Below, piece by piece: positions 14,401-29,400 of a DNA stretch of 64,000 bases; the first letter of the stretch is position 1, and every line of letters starts with the position of its first letter. The translations under genes were made by a program, and so were the position numbers. The notes beneath the pieces are model-generated. The model saw nothing but the letters and a program-made list of their open reading frames with translations, had not been told where the DNA came from and searched no databases. The stretch comes from Leptidea sinapis (lineage: Eukaryota > Arthropoda > Insecta > Lepidoptera > Pieridae): the NCBI RefSeq assembly GCF_905404315.1, contig NC_066265.1:32140501-32204500 (forward strand), read 5' to 3'.

Positions 14401-17400
14401 TTATTAATTTTTCAATAATATATCATAACATCAAGAATTATTTCGTAATAATAATGCTAATAATAATAAATATGCTCCCTGTTGTTGTAATGAAATTGTT
14501 TCACCACAGAACTGTCAAACCGTGCGTCAATAAATTCTCTCATAAAAATTATGTATGTACACATCAAAGGAAAAACAAATTTGTTGTTTTTATTTAATTT
14601 AGCAGCATTTTCCTATTTATTCACCTTTTATACCTTCTCTGGACTTCCACAAATAATTCAAGACCAAAATTAGCCTAATCGGTCTAGCCGTTCTCCAGTT
14701 TTAGCGAGACTAACGAACAGCAATGCATTTTTATGTATGTACTAGTGGACCCAACAAACGTTGTCCTGTACACACGTCAAAAATCGGTCCAGCCGTTAGG
14801 AGTTCACTAACATACTCATGAGCTGGAGAATTATATTATATGGACGGAATTGAGAATCTAAACCAATCTCAAATTCACTGAAACAAACAAAAAAATCATC
14901 AAAATTGGTCCAGCCGTTTAGGAGGTAGTTTAATTGTGAATCTAAACCATTCTCGAATCCACCTGAAGACACACACCAATCTCAAATTCGCCGGAACACA
15001 CAAAAATATCACAAAAAACCGGTCCAGCCGTTTATGAGGTAGTTCAATTGTGAACCTAAACCATCCTCGAATCCCCTTGAACTCACACAAAAAATTTCAT
15101 CAAAATCGGTCCAGCCGTCTAGGAGGAGTTCAGTGACATACACACGCACACAAGAAATATATATATATAAAGATAGATTGATAACCAAAATTTCAGATGG
15201 AAGGCCGGGTAAAACACCTTCCATCCCAAAAACTACTAGCCTATTTGTAATGTTTTTAGTATCCCTCATCACTCCCTCATGCAATCATTGATAAATTTCC
15301 ATACCATTGTAAAAACAACTTAAAACTTTATAAATTATTACGTGCAAACAATTTCTTTGTTTCTTATCAAGATGGTCAACGTCTTTCACCAAGGGTAAAT
15401 TATATTTTGAGTGAGGGCTTCGTGTGTTTTCACAAGTTTCAATTAACGTTCGCCCTTGAGACAAACAAGGTTTTTAATTAAAACTTTATTATTTAGTCTG
15501 AATCACAATTCAAGTCAACAACGCAAATAGCTAAAATTATAAAGGTAGTTTTACAATATCCTCTGTAATTCTTTAGATTTAAGGATGACTCTAGGAAACT
15601 ATTTAATTTAAAGAATCTTTTAGTGTGATAATCACGTGATAACAGATTGAAACATGTTTTAAAGGCCAATTTACACTAGACGAGTGAATGCTCATTCTAT
15701 CCCTTCTCATTTAAATTATTTTAGTGTAAACAGACGTTGAGCATTATTTGTCTACGCTCGCAAAGATGCTATGGAATATTCTTTGAATGCTCGCTCGCTT
15801 GATGTAAACGGTGCTAGAGCGTGCTAACAGTTGCCTAAGGCGTTCTTCCATGTTCAGAAGTGATCGCTCCCCGGAGCACGTCCAAATTCTAGTTCTAGTT
15901 CGGGTTCTAATCGTTTATAATTTGCTGTAAACGCTGTTCGTTTACAATAAAAGATGCTCTTGTTCTAGCTCTGGCTCATTGTTCGCTTAGTCTAAATGCA
16001 CCTTAATACAGTGAAATATCACGATAATATTGAACGTATTTATTCATAAGTGTTTTTAAGTAACTGTTCTGTACTTTGTGGGTTTCCGGCTTAGGTACTA
16101 GACATTTATATTATATAATATATATATTCAAACATAATATTCAGTATGTTATAATCAATTAAATTGCTATAGAATCATTAAACGTTAATATAATTATAAC
16201 TGCTTTATATTTCTATGCATGTAGGTACTAATTTAAATAATATAGCCAAGACTTACTGCAACTTTGCCAAGAAGATGTCCCCATTGCCAGTGCCACACAG
16301 AAAGAATACTTTCTCTTCCACCATCAACAGCCATTACGTAACTGCCTCCATTCTAAAAAAATGTCTTTGATTATTGCAATGTATTTGAAAAATTATAAAT
16401 TTCTTAAGAAATAAATTTTGAGAAAAAAAAACAATCAATCGTATTTTTTTATTTTTATAATCAATAAAAACATAGTAATGCTGGAATTTTTAAGCCCCCA
16501 ATCAATCTTATTATAATTGTATCGACTGATGAGAAATTACTCGAGTATATATTGCTATGATAAATGAAGAAAATAAATGTATAAAAAATAAATATTATTT
16601 GACTACTTCGTAAGCTTAACCAAAAGTAAAGTAATTAATTAGGTGACGCATGGTCACAGCACGGATTACACGCTGATAAATGTCGGGACGCGGGAGTAGG
16701 AAGCGGGGAGGGTGAATCCGTCGGCGCTTGCGCTTAACTAACGAAAGAGTCACGATGTATCTACATTTCATTTAGCTATAGGGAAAGTACCTAAAAAATT
16801 AAGTATATAATTTTATTTCAAAATCAGAACATTGTTAGTCTCTCCAGTAATTCTGTTTATTATATTTAATTACTTATATTCTGTTGTGAAATTAATGAAC
16901 TGAGATATCATTACAATCAAGTGAGCCTTACTCTACTCTTTACTTACTCTACTCTCTCTTTGTTTCTACAAAAAGTTTGTAACAGAGTAGCATGATATTA
17001 GTCGACAGTAACTATATGAAAACGATAAAGAAACATAAAAAAAACTTGGCCATAAAGTGAAATTGTAAATTAACTGCGCAAACTTAGAGGAAAATATATG
17101 GATAAAATTATTTAAAGCCGTATAAATTTGGCCGACTATACGATGACTATAGAGGAATAAGAGAACTTGCATGATAGTAACAAAATAGAAATAGGGTTGA
17201 TGCGATTGGTAAACGCTGGGAAGGTATCTCAGCAGCACTGAGAGACAGGCGGATAATTATTTCATTTCATGAAGGATTTATTTTATAGAGTATAAACTGT
17301 TTAGCATTGCCGGCTTTTTAAGTGATTTAAGCCGTATTTCTGATGGTACCCATGTCGTATCATCCTGGAAAAAGCGCACACGGTAGTTCAAAGCAAGGAC

Positions 17401-20400
17401 GTTTGGTGGTATTTGGTTGAAATGTCCTTGAAAACTGTACTGCGGGGGAATGCCACTCAATACGCACGTTAGGTTAAAATAAACTCCCGATCGGGATCTG
17501 GCGGCAGAGATTATTTGTAGGAACTTACTAGTTGCGAGAAGGCTACAGCAGAGACTCCAACTTCGAATTCAGCCATGCCGAACACATGTAGCGTCTGCAG
17601 TGTGTCCGTGCTCCAGATACGAATGTGAGCCTGAGCACGACGGCCGCGACCCGCACGCTGCCCACTTGCCACCAGCTCGCGGGACGGGTGTAGCTCCATA
17701 CTGGTTACAAAAATCCTAATTTATTGCAAGCCTTCATATTTATAATAGTTGTTGGTAGTCATAACCTAAGCCGCGACCTCAATAACATAGACTTAGTCGC
17801 CGATTCTATAAAAATCTTAATTGTGTGCCGCGGATATGATAACGGCCGGGTATGTCATTTTCCCTTTAATTTACGAAATTATGTAATACAATCTCTGCGA
17901 TTTAACCCACACCAGCTCCATTTCATTATAATCTATTAGTTAGGTACAGGAGTAGGTATTAATTATATATCATTTTTGAATTGAAACTAGTTAGTCATGT
18001 TCATGTTCATGTTCACGAAGGATCTAAAGATCCTATAATCTTAGTGAATAAAACTTACTTTGATCCAAATATTCGAAATTACCACGACAAATTTTACCAA
18101 GCTGTTAGTGTATTTTGCCTTGAATTATTTGTTTGTGTTTACACAAACAAATAAATCAAGCTCTAAAGGTTCCATCCAATATACGATAGTTGAAATTTAT
18201 ATAATTTATTTTTTATGTATTTTATGAAATATAAAATTATGGTAAATAAAAAACATTTTGAACACGATTCATATATTGGATGCAGCAGCAGCCTTACAAA
18301 TCAAACCTATATTATTGAAAAGAGTGGCCATGGAGTGAACTCAGTTCCGGCCAATGCCAAAGTGACTTCCCGTATAGAAACAATTTCTTCATGCCTAAGA
18401 ACTGCTTCTTTGCCAGCTATGAAAATTGTTAAGAGGTTATGAATTAAAAAAAAAAACAACAAACTCTAACTATAACTTACATAAACACGTATTGTACACA
18501 TACATCATTCCAATCCTTTACGATATTATCACTCACCATTGTATATCTTCAGTATGGCCCATGTAATGCCGTTGGGACTCCTCGTCTCTATCGTACATGA
18601 CGGCCACCGCAGCCACGTAGTACAACAGCTCTCCAGTTGGCAGGACCCACAAGTTTCTCTTAGAGTCGAAGCCACGGTAGCCATACCTAAAATATAATCT
18701 TAGTAAATAAAACTTACTTTGATCCAAATATTCGAAATTACCACGACAAATTATACCAAGCTGTTAGTGTATTTTGCCATGAAGCAAGCATTAATGTCTT
18801 CAGTTTAAACAGCGCCGTAGCTAGTGAAATTACTATGCTAATGAGCTTCGTCATGTCAGCCAAAAGACGTCCACTGCTGGACAAAGGCCTCCCACAAGGA
18901 TCTTGATAATGACGCTTAACATCTTGTACCTAAAAGTCACGAGAACAATTGCAATGCCGCTTCGGACTTTTGGGTTCAGTCAAGAATACTGAGTGGCACG
19001 GCATTGGGCATCAGGGTACCACCAAAAGAAAGAGGAATGATAGAACGTGCTGTCATTAAAGAAAAATTTTTAGAGCAACTGATATATGAATCTAAAAAAT
19101 AAATTTAATACCTGTGTCAAATTAATTTCATTTCAATGCTTAGTTCTTCTTCTAAGAAGAAATATTTATAGAAGCAGAATTCAGCAAGATTACCTACCTC
19201 ACGCAAGCCTTTTTGGAAGAGGTACTATGTATAAGCCGCACCAAACGTTGCCAGAGACGCTCGCGTAGTATGAGGTCTAACTGGATGCTGGCCCTTACAA
19301 ACTAATTTGTTGTAAAATATTCTATTTGATTTAAAAGAGTAGTTCAGTTTGTTGTATACAGTTTTCCTCACGAGCTCGACCTCCGAAAAATGTGGTACAT
19401 TCAGTAACTTATATGAAATATTTATAACGACGATTCAAGACCGTGCATTTCATGGGCTGGCAAATTTATTGCGGGAATAATTGTAGAAAAGAAGGTCCAC
19501 GCGATGTTGAGCGGAATTATAAGGTCGAGTTCTTACATAACGACCATCGAAGGAAGAGGAGAGAGACCTTTAGCTAAACTTCGTTCCCGTTCCGTCGAAA
19601 CCGTTCTATGAACCAGGCCTTATGGTAATAATATGATTTAACGATGACCCTGATCCATCCATATTTCACTCTGAGGCTTAAGATGGAATGTTAAATGTGT
19701 CTGTAATTAAAATACTTACACCCAATCGAGTTGCAGCTTTTTCTCTGGAGGAGAGTTGTCTATTGGCGGGTGGTGTATCGGCGGGTAGAACGTGCGCCGG
19801 AGACCTCGAATTGTTACTCTCATTGGCTCTTCCTTCAATACTTCTAGAAGAGTGTAATCTACAAAATAAAACTTCTTGAAACTTTGAGGTACATCAACAG
19901 ATGATGAAGTCAGAAGTCTACCTACCTGGTTGGAAATAATCCAGTTTAAACAATTTGTTATTTTTAAAGGGATATCCCTCACTTCTGGGATAAGTTATAC
20001 AAATTTATTTAATTTGTATAATAATCCGTTTGGTACTTATTAAATATAACGTTTAAGCCCGATTTCACCAATGAAACTTCAAACTGAGTTTAATAAAACT
20101 CAGTTTTATGTAAGCGAGTTCAAATGCCAGTCTTGATCTCGATTAAACACATGGCGATTATATTTATATTACGACTAGCTTTTACCCTGGGCTTCGTCCA
20201 CGTGGGATACTATGGGCAGCATTTTTAATTTTTTAGGATACTTTGCAAATAATATCAAATTCACTGAAACAAACAAAAAAATCATCAAAATCGGTCCAGC
20301 CGTTTAGGAGGTAGTTTAATTGTGAATCTAAACCATTCTCGAATCCACCTGAAGACACACAACAATCTCAAATTCACTGGAATACACAAAAATATCATCA

Positions 20401-23400
20401 ACAAACTGCTCTCTACGCTGCCGGCGCGGCGCTCTTCTACGATACAACGGATATTCCATGTTATTGTGGACAATCTCTTTAATAGTATTTCCCTGCGAAC
20501 TTAAATCTCCTATTTCATCTCCACGTAGGTCTGAATTTCAAAAATGCTCGCAATGTTTATAAATTTCTTCTTATCAAGTGCCTAATTATAAAGTTTCAAG
20601 GTTTTATCTCCGAAAATGACGAATTCCCATGCAAACTCTCATCTCTTATTTCAACCCGTTCATGACTTTTTTTTACATAAAATGGTAGCTTATATCCCCA
20701 AGACCTAGTCTATTTTTATACCAAATATAATCAAAATCGAAAGCGTGACGTTGTTTAGAATTTCATAGATACGAATTGTTATCCGTTATTCTATCCCTAC
20801 ACAGGTCGAAATTTTAAAAACGCTAGACTTAATATTTATTTACTTCTTATCAAGTGCCCAAATACAAAATTCTATGAAGTCATCTTCGATAGTGACGAAC
20901 TTCCATACAAACTTTCATCCCCTATTTAAGCCCCGTAGCCTATTTCCTATTCGAAGCTCTATTCTATCTCTGTATTAAATCTAATCGAAACCGGTTGAGT
21001 GGTTTAGGCGTGAAAGTATTTATAAAACTATAAGGAATGATATTAACAACAGTGACAGCTCTTCAATGCGATGAAATATGTTGAACGTTAAAAATTCGGC
21101 AGTCATCTTTTAAACGCGTTTAGGCTACTAACTGCGTTTAGTTTGTGTTGGTGAAATCAGAACTGAATCTGTAAACTCGATTGCAGGCATAAGCTTAGTT
21201 TAAAGTGTTGTAATCGTGTTCTACTTCAATGGTGAAAGCGGGGCTAAAATTAATATAATTATATAAATATTTATAAATATAGTTATATATATATATATAT
21301 ATATTTCACTAAGTATATATTATTCACATTTTAGTTACCTTGCTTAAAATATAAATTTATTGTTTTCAATAAGTTTCCTCTTCTCCTATTTTTTTCTGGG
21401 TCACATGACAGTTCTAATGTGCTCCAAACCTACATTCCGACTTCATCGCCAGATAAGTTCAATTGTACTATTCTCATGAAATTTTGATGGTTATATTCGC
21501 TTATTTTCGATATTTGATTATATTCGATGGTTATATACTCAATCAAGATACTTTGAAGCCTAAAATACTTAACATTGAAACGATCCGGTGGCTATTTGGG
21601 ATCCTAAAATGCAAACTATTTGCAAATGCTTAATTTGTTCTTTTAATTCATCATGGATATCATCATTAGATCTGATTTTTTTTAAAGAACGCCAAAATGG
21701 AACTGTTTTCTAAACGTATAACGTTGTCCATAAAATATGTTTTAATAATGTAAGATATCTCTTATATGTTTTCTAAAGTAGCACAGATAAAAAATACAAT
21801 GAACTGAAATTCTCCTCCTTTTTGAGAAGTCGATTGAAACTAAAGGGTTTGAATACTAACCGGTTCCCGTGGTGCGTATGATCTCGCCCTCAGCAGCGTA
21901 GAGAGCGCGAGGTCTGCTCTTACTCCGAGCTCGTCTGCCGCGGGTGTCTTCAGATATCGGTATAGCCGCAACGTTGGCTCTCGATCTTGACCTTATAAAC
22001 CATATCATTCCTTAATAAAATGCAATCGCATATTACGTAGTCAAATTATAAATTGTACAATAAAAACCTATCTGTGTCTATCCTATAAGTGGACATGGAC
22101 TGGATAGAAAATATGAGAATGTAAAAATCTTGTGGTAGTAGTAGCACGCTCTGGAACTCGAGAGTTGAACAAATATACCAAGATTCACTCATCCCTCTGA
22201 CGGTTGGCTGAATAGGTAAGAGCGTTGGGGCATTTCCCGAGAGATGCGAGCTCGAGTTCCGCATCATCCATAAATTTTAGTACTAATTAAATTTGTAAGT
22301 CACTACCTCCAATATGGTAAAAGTCTACTGTAAAAAAAAACACTATTTCGAGCCTAACCCTTTGTTTCAACAACAACTTTGACAAGAATATTATGATCTG
22401 AGCGATCTCGACGGAAACCGTACCATACGTAATCGCTGATAAAGTGGTGCTCTTCTAGGTAACACAAGAGCTGGCGGTTGATAATCGACTCCATACAGAT
22501 GACTCTACAGTTTAAGTTGGTTTTAAAATATAGTTAAAGGTCATTGACGTACAATAATCAATAAAACTTCCAATTAAAAGACCCCTATTATAAGGTCGTC
22601 AAAACAGAACGTCCAAGTTAGTAACATAATTTTGTTCATTTAAAGGGCTCTTATCTGAAATACGACACTCCATCTTTTTAAGTTCGGATATACTGTAATT
22701 TAGACAGTTTTTCACTAAACAATCTGTCAATGCGTGGCGTTGTATTCAAAGCGCAGTCGAAACACAACTGAACGAAAACTCTGTCTACTAGACGCCTAGG
22801 CATTTTGAGAGCGATCGTGAGTTTAGTTGTTTATTTTAGGTCAATGTTAGAAGGTATTTCATAGATTGGGATATTCAGTGAGACTGTTGGTTGTAACAGA
22901 AAGAAAATATTTCAGTGGCTCACCTCCTTATTGGCGATTCTATTGGAAGAGTGGCGACTACTGGAGTCAACGCTGGCTGTAGGGACACGGAACCCAAGTA
23001 GAAAGTTTCAACATCTGCGAACTCATTCCTGAGTTGCGAGAAACTGCGTACCTAAACATACATATACATTTTAGCTAACGATACATAAATATAATCAAAA
23101 AGATAATTCAAATTTCAAATTCAAATATCAGGGGGTGATTCGGGTAGCTGGATACCAGAGTAGAACGTGAAGTTTTTACCAGTTGGTGGCTCCTTTAGAC
23201 AGGATGCCGGCTATCATGCCTATTTCTGCCGTGAAGCAGTAATATTTAAGCATTACTGTGTTTCGGTTTGAAGGGCGCCGTAGCTACTGAAATTACTGGG
23301 CAAATGAGACTTAAGATCTTATGTCTCTTGAGATACCTTGGTATCGAGCGCAATTGTGGTGACGCTCAGAATTTTTGGGTTTTTCAAGAATCCTGAGCGG

Positions 23401-26400
23401 CACTGCATTGTGATGGGCAGGTCGTATCAGTTACCATCAGCTGAACGTCCTGCTCGTCTCGTTCCTAATTTACATAAAAAAAAATGTAGGAGAGAGTTGA
23501 ATAACTGGATTAAAGAGTCTTTCTTACCTCTTGTCCCGTGATGGTATACATTCGTTTTGCTCCACTCATTTTCAGAACTTGCCCTAAATCTTCCAAGACT
23601 TCTTCAAATGGTTGTGTTGTTCTTAGATTCAAAAGCACACGACACTGAAAAGGATAATTCTGTGAATTTCTCATTATTTCTTTTATTATTATTTCTCTTA
23701 GGTTGTTTATATTTGCGACCAGCTAAAAACTATGAGTCGAATTTTACGAGGAGACGTTGTGACTCCAGATCTTCATGAGCAATTGTGTCTTATAGGTGTC
23801 CCTAAATTCAATAATCTTCGCCCACAAAATGGCGCGCCCCAGTATCAGCTCGAACCATTGACCGCGTGCAACATAGAGCTGCTTAAACTATCAGGGAACG
23901 CTAACAAAGCTTGGTGTTGCGTATAGACAATAGGTTCTCAACAGACTTTCGGGGGGGCAGGAGAAGACCCAGAGAATATAGGGGGCATTGAGATTGCACA
24001 GATGGGGCGTGGGTAGATTAATAAATACACGAAAATACTCTAGAAAAAAACATATTCTCAAAGTGGTCGGTGAGCAAAATAAGGTTGAGAAACTATGGTA
24101 TAGACGATGCTTCATTTTGTGTCTTTTACCTCATTAAGTAAGTAAGAATTTTTGGAGAAAATCCAGGATGAACGTATCAAATCGATATCGGTAATACCGC
24201 AGCTCCCTAGTCAGTCTGAATGTGCAATAATGTTTTCAAAGCTAGTTAGTTCTGGCAGTAAGAATGACAAATGAATAAGAATTGGTTTAGAGTGCTTTCA
24301 ATTCAAGATACAATTCAAACGGCGTATTGAAAAGCATCCTGTAATAACTACTGTGAAAGACGAGCTAGACTCTATGCAACCTTTAAAATCGAAATAACCA
24401 GAAGAGTTTGAAATACGCAAAAACCACATCTTTATTATAAAACTCACTAAATATATTATAGTTATATTACTACGAGTTCTTAGCTTAAAGCGTATGTTAT
24501 ATAGCAGTTTCTCCAAGACATCGAAATAAATATTCGTACTTGAAACGCAAGGTTTTTCATTGAAATCATCGTTTTAATACACAGCTAAATTGTTGTTTAT
24601 GAAGCCCTCAATTTAAAGCGATAAGAAGTAATTGATTCGTGTCAATAATATGAACAAAATTACACACAAATAGGGAGCTTTTAATATTTAGCCAAATTAG
24701 ATTTACATATGCATTACGTGTGTGTATACAGACGTACACTCATGCTATTCCACAAAAATGCAAATCGAGTTCCTCCATGTTTGGTGCATCATTTTACATA
24801 TTATATTGTCATTGAAATGATTTGTAAATCGATGGAAATGTAAATCTTTATATAAAAGAGTGGCAATGAGTTTCTTCTTTCTTCTCATTAGATCAACCCT
24901 TTACTGATGGCGATGTAGCGGTAGATTCAATAAGAAAATATTTTTTTGACATTCATAAGTGTCATTTCCGTGACCTACATGAATAAAGTTATTTTGATTT
25001 GATTTGACTTCTAACACAGTAGACATTGATAATGTGAGCCACTACTGCTGCGTTAGTTCCACGCGGGAACTCATATTTAAAACTACTCAATCATCTTTAA
25101 AACCGATTGAAATAAAAATTGAACGTCAAGTAATCCTATACCTGCAATGCTGTATAGGTACTACTACTCTACCTATCATGTGATAATAGTTTTACTCCAA
25201 AATTTCACAGCAGACGATTTTATCTTAATCCAAAGCCAGTACAAAACGAGAATTATTATATAAATATCATACTAACTAGCCCACCCAACTTTGTTCTGAT
25301 TTCTGCCCAAATAAAAAAATATTTTGAAGATTTTATCCAAAGTTATTTGAAATCTTAGAAAAAAACGAAAATGGGAATGTAAACTAAGTTAAAAATGGAG
25401 AAATTAGGATATTGTTCTGTTCTTATTGAAACATGTGCCATCTGTTCTTTGTAACTGAACGTCAGACGCTCAAATACCTTAAAATACTCTTTGAATTTGA
25501 TATTTGAGAGGTTTCCATTAACATTCTCTATTCCACTTACCTTCCTCGTAAATCAGTATATATTTTGGTGCATATCACATGATAATCTATTCGGCAGTTT
25601 TTTAGAGGATCTCATTCAGATAGACGACAGATGTTTTGACAAATATCAAAAATGTAGCGTCATGTCTGCTTGTTGCAATATTTCTATACAGTACCTGTAT
25701 AGAATGATCCATGTTATTGATGATGCGGATAACCCGGCCACTCGAAGGTTTACCGCCCCCTGGTGGCGGGGCATCAGATTCAGCCACCGACTGCTTCCGA
25801 GTCCCAGTTCTCGACCATCCACTGGTTCCTGTGCTGGTCCCCCCATACCACATGCCGTTCTTTTTGCCGTAGCTTGCAGCCTTAAGAAAAATATTGTATT
25901 TCAGATCAAACACACAATTTTATATTTAAGAAATTTTATATTTGACAATAATTATTCAAATCTCTAGTTTTTAAATGGAACAAAAAAAATGTGAAATATA
26001 ATTTAACAAAATAATATTTGCTGTATTTGATTTGAAACGTAAACAGTAAACGGCGGTACATCCAAAGTAAACGTGAGTTACGTTTACTTTGGATGTACCG
26101 CAATATTATAAGAAATTATTTTATGGGTAAACATAATCAAAGTTATTTTAAATTTCAGAAAGAACCTCTAACACTTTTCTAGAAATTGAAAATAAATTTA
26201 GGAGAACAGTGACTATATCTGAAAGTTTTTTCATAATGTTAAGTCTTCTATCATTCGAACAACAAAGGTTTGGGGGTGGGGAGGGGATATGAAGAAGTTT
26301 TCGTAAACCTAATTTCAATTAAAGTCATCATTTGAACACAGAAGGAAGACGTGTAACGATGGTCCCACGGAAATAATGAAAAACTAAGATTAGGTAATAA

Positions 26401-29400
26401 AAACTATATATATAGTTATAGTATCTGTCCTGTGACCCAGCATTCTCATTACATTCAAGCACTAAGCTAAAGTTAGGTAAGTTAAGTTAATCTATGCAAA
26501 TAAATCCAATACTTTATTGAGGGCGTGTGTGGCGATCGTTAAGTGGTCACTTATCGCATTCAAGATTTTATGACGTTATGGAATTTGTTAAGCCACGCTT
26601 ACTTTTTGTGGTTTCTCGTAATATTGTACAGCTTTTAACCTACATTGGTTACTGTGACCTACATTTTGTAAGTAATTATGCACAAATATAATATCAAAGT
26701 CAAAATAAGTAATCAAGGAGTGATTTATTATTAGTTCTTTACATTATTATGACGTAGTTACACAACGCTAGTTCCTAATTTATAACTTACCTAACGTTCG
26801 AATTTAGTTATGGAATGAATAAAACATAGTATGGTGTTTGAAAATTTAGTGTAAAGTATTCAAAGGCAAAACAACAATCAAGCTAGAATTACTGAAAGAA
26901 AGTATATTTGCCATTATATTTTGGTACAAAAAAAGTCTAATCTAATCAAATAAAAAATATTTAATAATTAACAAATTAAAGTATGTGAAAAATAGTTATT
27001 GGACGTGCTATTGACATGCAACTTAAATTAATTATTATTAAATAGAAATAAAATAATTGATTCATTAAATTTGGTATTTATTTTTAAGCCGATATATTCA
27101 TTTATAATTTATACACCGTATCAATGCCGTATAGTTAAATTATTGAACAATATTCTTATATTATTAAAACATAAAATAATAACAATGTCTAATAAAGATA
27201 TAAATAAATCCGATATACACAAAAAATAAACAAAAGTCTTAAAACAAGATGATTCTCGAAAAGCTGAGAAATTCTTAATAAAACTGTGCTATGTGTATGT
27301 ACAGAAAAACTCTAAGAAAGAATAGAAATTTATTTACAAAAAAAAAACCATGAATATACACACAACTTGTAAACAAAAAACTCACCGTGATATTGTCAGT
27401 AATTGTCAAATTGTCGGCACTTTTGGCGTAATAGCGAATCCTTATCCGAGATATGTTTGCACTATTTGTGAGACTAGCTCGTGTGATGACCAGCGGGCCA
27501 CTGGCTGTGGTAAACAAACGAGCTACCAAGTCCTTGGCCGGTGGTACTGACCGTTCGCCAAGGACGCAGTTTATCGCACGCGTATTACCACCAATTTTAA
27601 CGACCTTGCAGATCGGAGCTCTATAGGATTTCAGAAGGGGTTGGTTTTTGTAAACGTTTGAAGGAACGTGTACGCTATGAGGGAAATAGTCGCGGCGAGG
27701 TCGCCTCACAAATTACTGCATAGAATGTCGACTGCGGTGTTTTGTACAATTAATACTTTTTGAAATTCCGCTTGAATAACGTTTCTTCGAATACTGTGCT
27801 GGAATATTTAAGAATTCATATTTCTTGAAACTTTCTTTGATAAATGAAAATTGAATTATTCCTAAGACTATAATATCATTTATGATATCTATAAGAATAA
27901 CGTAATTTTGAATAAAATACAAGGTTTTTTATGGATGATGTTTTGGGATAAAACAGTTCCAAAGAACTTACTGGATACGGCATGTAGACCGGCAGGGATA
28001 TGACGGTGAAGGGTTCGTCGTCACTGTCCACCATGGAGCTTCTAGCCAACAACCAGCGGCTTCTGCTTGGTCGCCACACTTTCGTTTCTTTTATATGACC
28101 CACTTCGTGAAATGAGCGCACCAAGCGCTTATATAGAAGCTAATTTTACAAAGTTAAGATAGTTATCAGTTTCCACCTTCCAAATTATAACTATTAATGA
28201 ATTTTTTTGACGACAACATTCGAGACTAACTTGACGGCTATACTTAAATTCGCTAGCTGTATTATAGAGATACCTTAGTTATTTATTTGAATATTATAAA
28301 GAGGAAAGGTTTGTATTATTTAAACGAATAAACTCAAAAGGTTTTTGACAAAACAAGTTTTTCAAAAACTCATTCACAAGTATAATTTATTTTTTTTACG
28401 TTTGAAGTAGGTATTTTTATTATACTGTAGATATGTACTATTAATTATTTATTTGCATGTTCGTTTCATAAACAGAAATGATACATTTTAGTGATTCACA
28501 CACATACATACATGTAAACATTCGTATATAAGTAAGTATTTATTTAAAGTATGACGTGCAAAAGAATTTCCTTGAAACCTACTTGCAATAAACAGTTTTC
28601 AATTTGAATCACTATGTCTGATCGATAGTTCTATTATTATCACTTTGAATTTTGAATTTGTGGCCTTCATCACCATCGGTCCCATGTAAACAAAAAAGTG
28701 TGTAAAAAACAAAAACGCTATAATATGTAAACTAATAAATTTTGAGGAGAACTCAATTACTAATGTTTCATCATCATTTCATCATCAAATCAGATGTTCG
28801 GGTTGATATCAGCACCCGAATTCCACCAGCGGATATAACGTCAAAATGCGAAATACCGGCAGGATCATGTTGACGTCCGGCATTACACAACCGCGTGTTT
28901 TGCGAGAGACTTCTTACCTCGCACAGTCCCTTTGTGGAATCAATTACCGGATGCAGTTTTCCTCAACGTAGGGACCTTCAAGATTAGCATACTCCTTTAG
29001 CTGTACCTTTAATGCCGGCCCCGTAGTATTAGAACTCTCTTCGCGGATGTCCATGGGCCATTGCCTCAGCATTACTTAAGTCTCAAATTAAAAAAAGATC
29101 GGATTTTTGAACTGAAAATATCTTTGGCAGCGTCGAGCACTTTTCTTGGGATGGGTATAAAAAGTTAAACTCGCGTCAGGGCACGCGACCCTGATCGAAA
29201 ATTCGTAAGACAGTCGTTGAAGTTATGGATGAAAGTTTATTTTTCTGAGATATAAACTTTTTAATATAAAATAATTGTAATAGTTCTGAAGTGTTTAATT
29301 TTTCATGTAATATAAATTGTCATTTTTGAGAACGATAGCGCAATAAATGAATATTGTATTTAACCACATAAATCCTAGTGCTTTTATTCTGATATATAAA

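Larger units (their letters stand above)
10629..16256. other. 5.6 kb intron of DCX-EMAP, filled with repeats
   Basis: Contains repeat B (11,410-11,600), a decayed repeat A copy (11,690-11,830), a tRNA-derived SINE (11,845-12,010), a MITE with long inverted arms (12,300-12,545), LINE fragments, a repeat A copy split by a LINE tail, a short tandem array (14,890-15,150) and a larger MITE (15,658-16,014). No coding exon seen. Confidence 0.75.

Noticed and set aside
14890..15150. CRISPR-like array
   Set aside because: Units are long, unequal and lack short uniform repeats and spacers; this is a eukaryotic tandem repeat.
25491..25967. 158-codon plus-strand ORF
   Set aside because: It is the antisense shadow of DCX-EMAP exon 4; the minus strand has the DCX motif and splice sites.
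27713..27922. Minus-strand ORF just upstream of DCX-EMAP exon 3 as a missing exon
   Set aside because: It ends in TAA at the CAG acceptor-like site and is AT-rich; a donor GCA|GTAATT would give phase 2, but the intron to the next acceptor would be only about 45 bases or less. Kept only as a remark in the phase puzzle.
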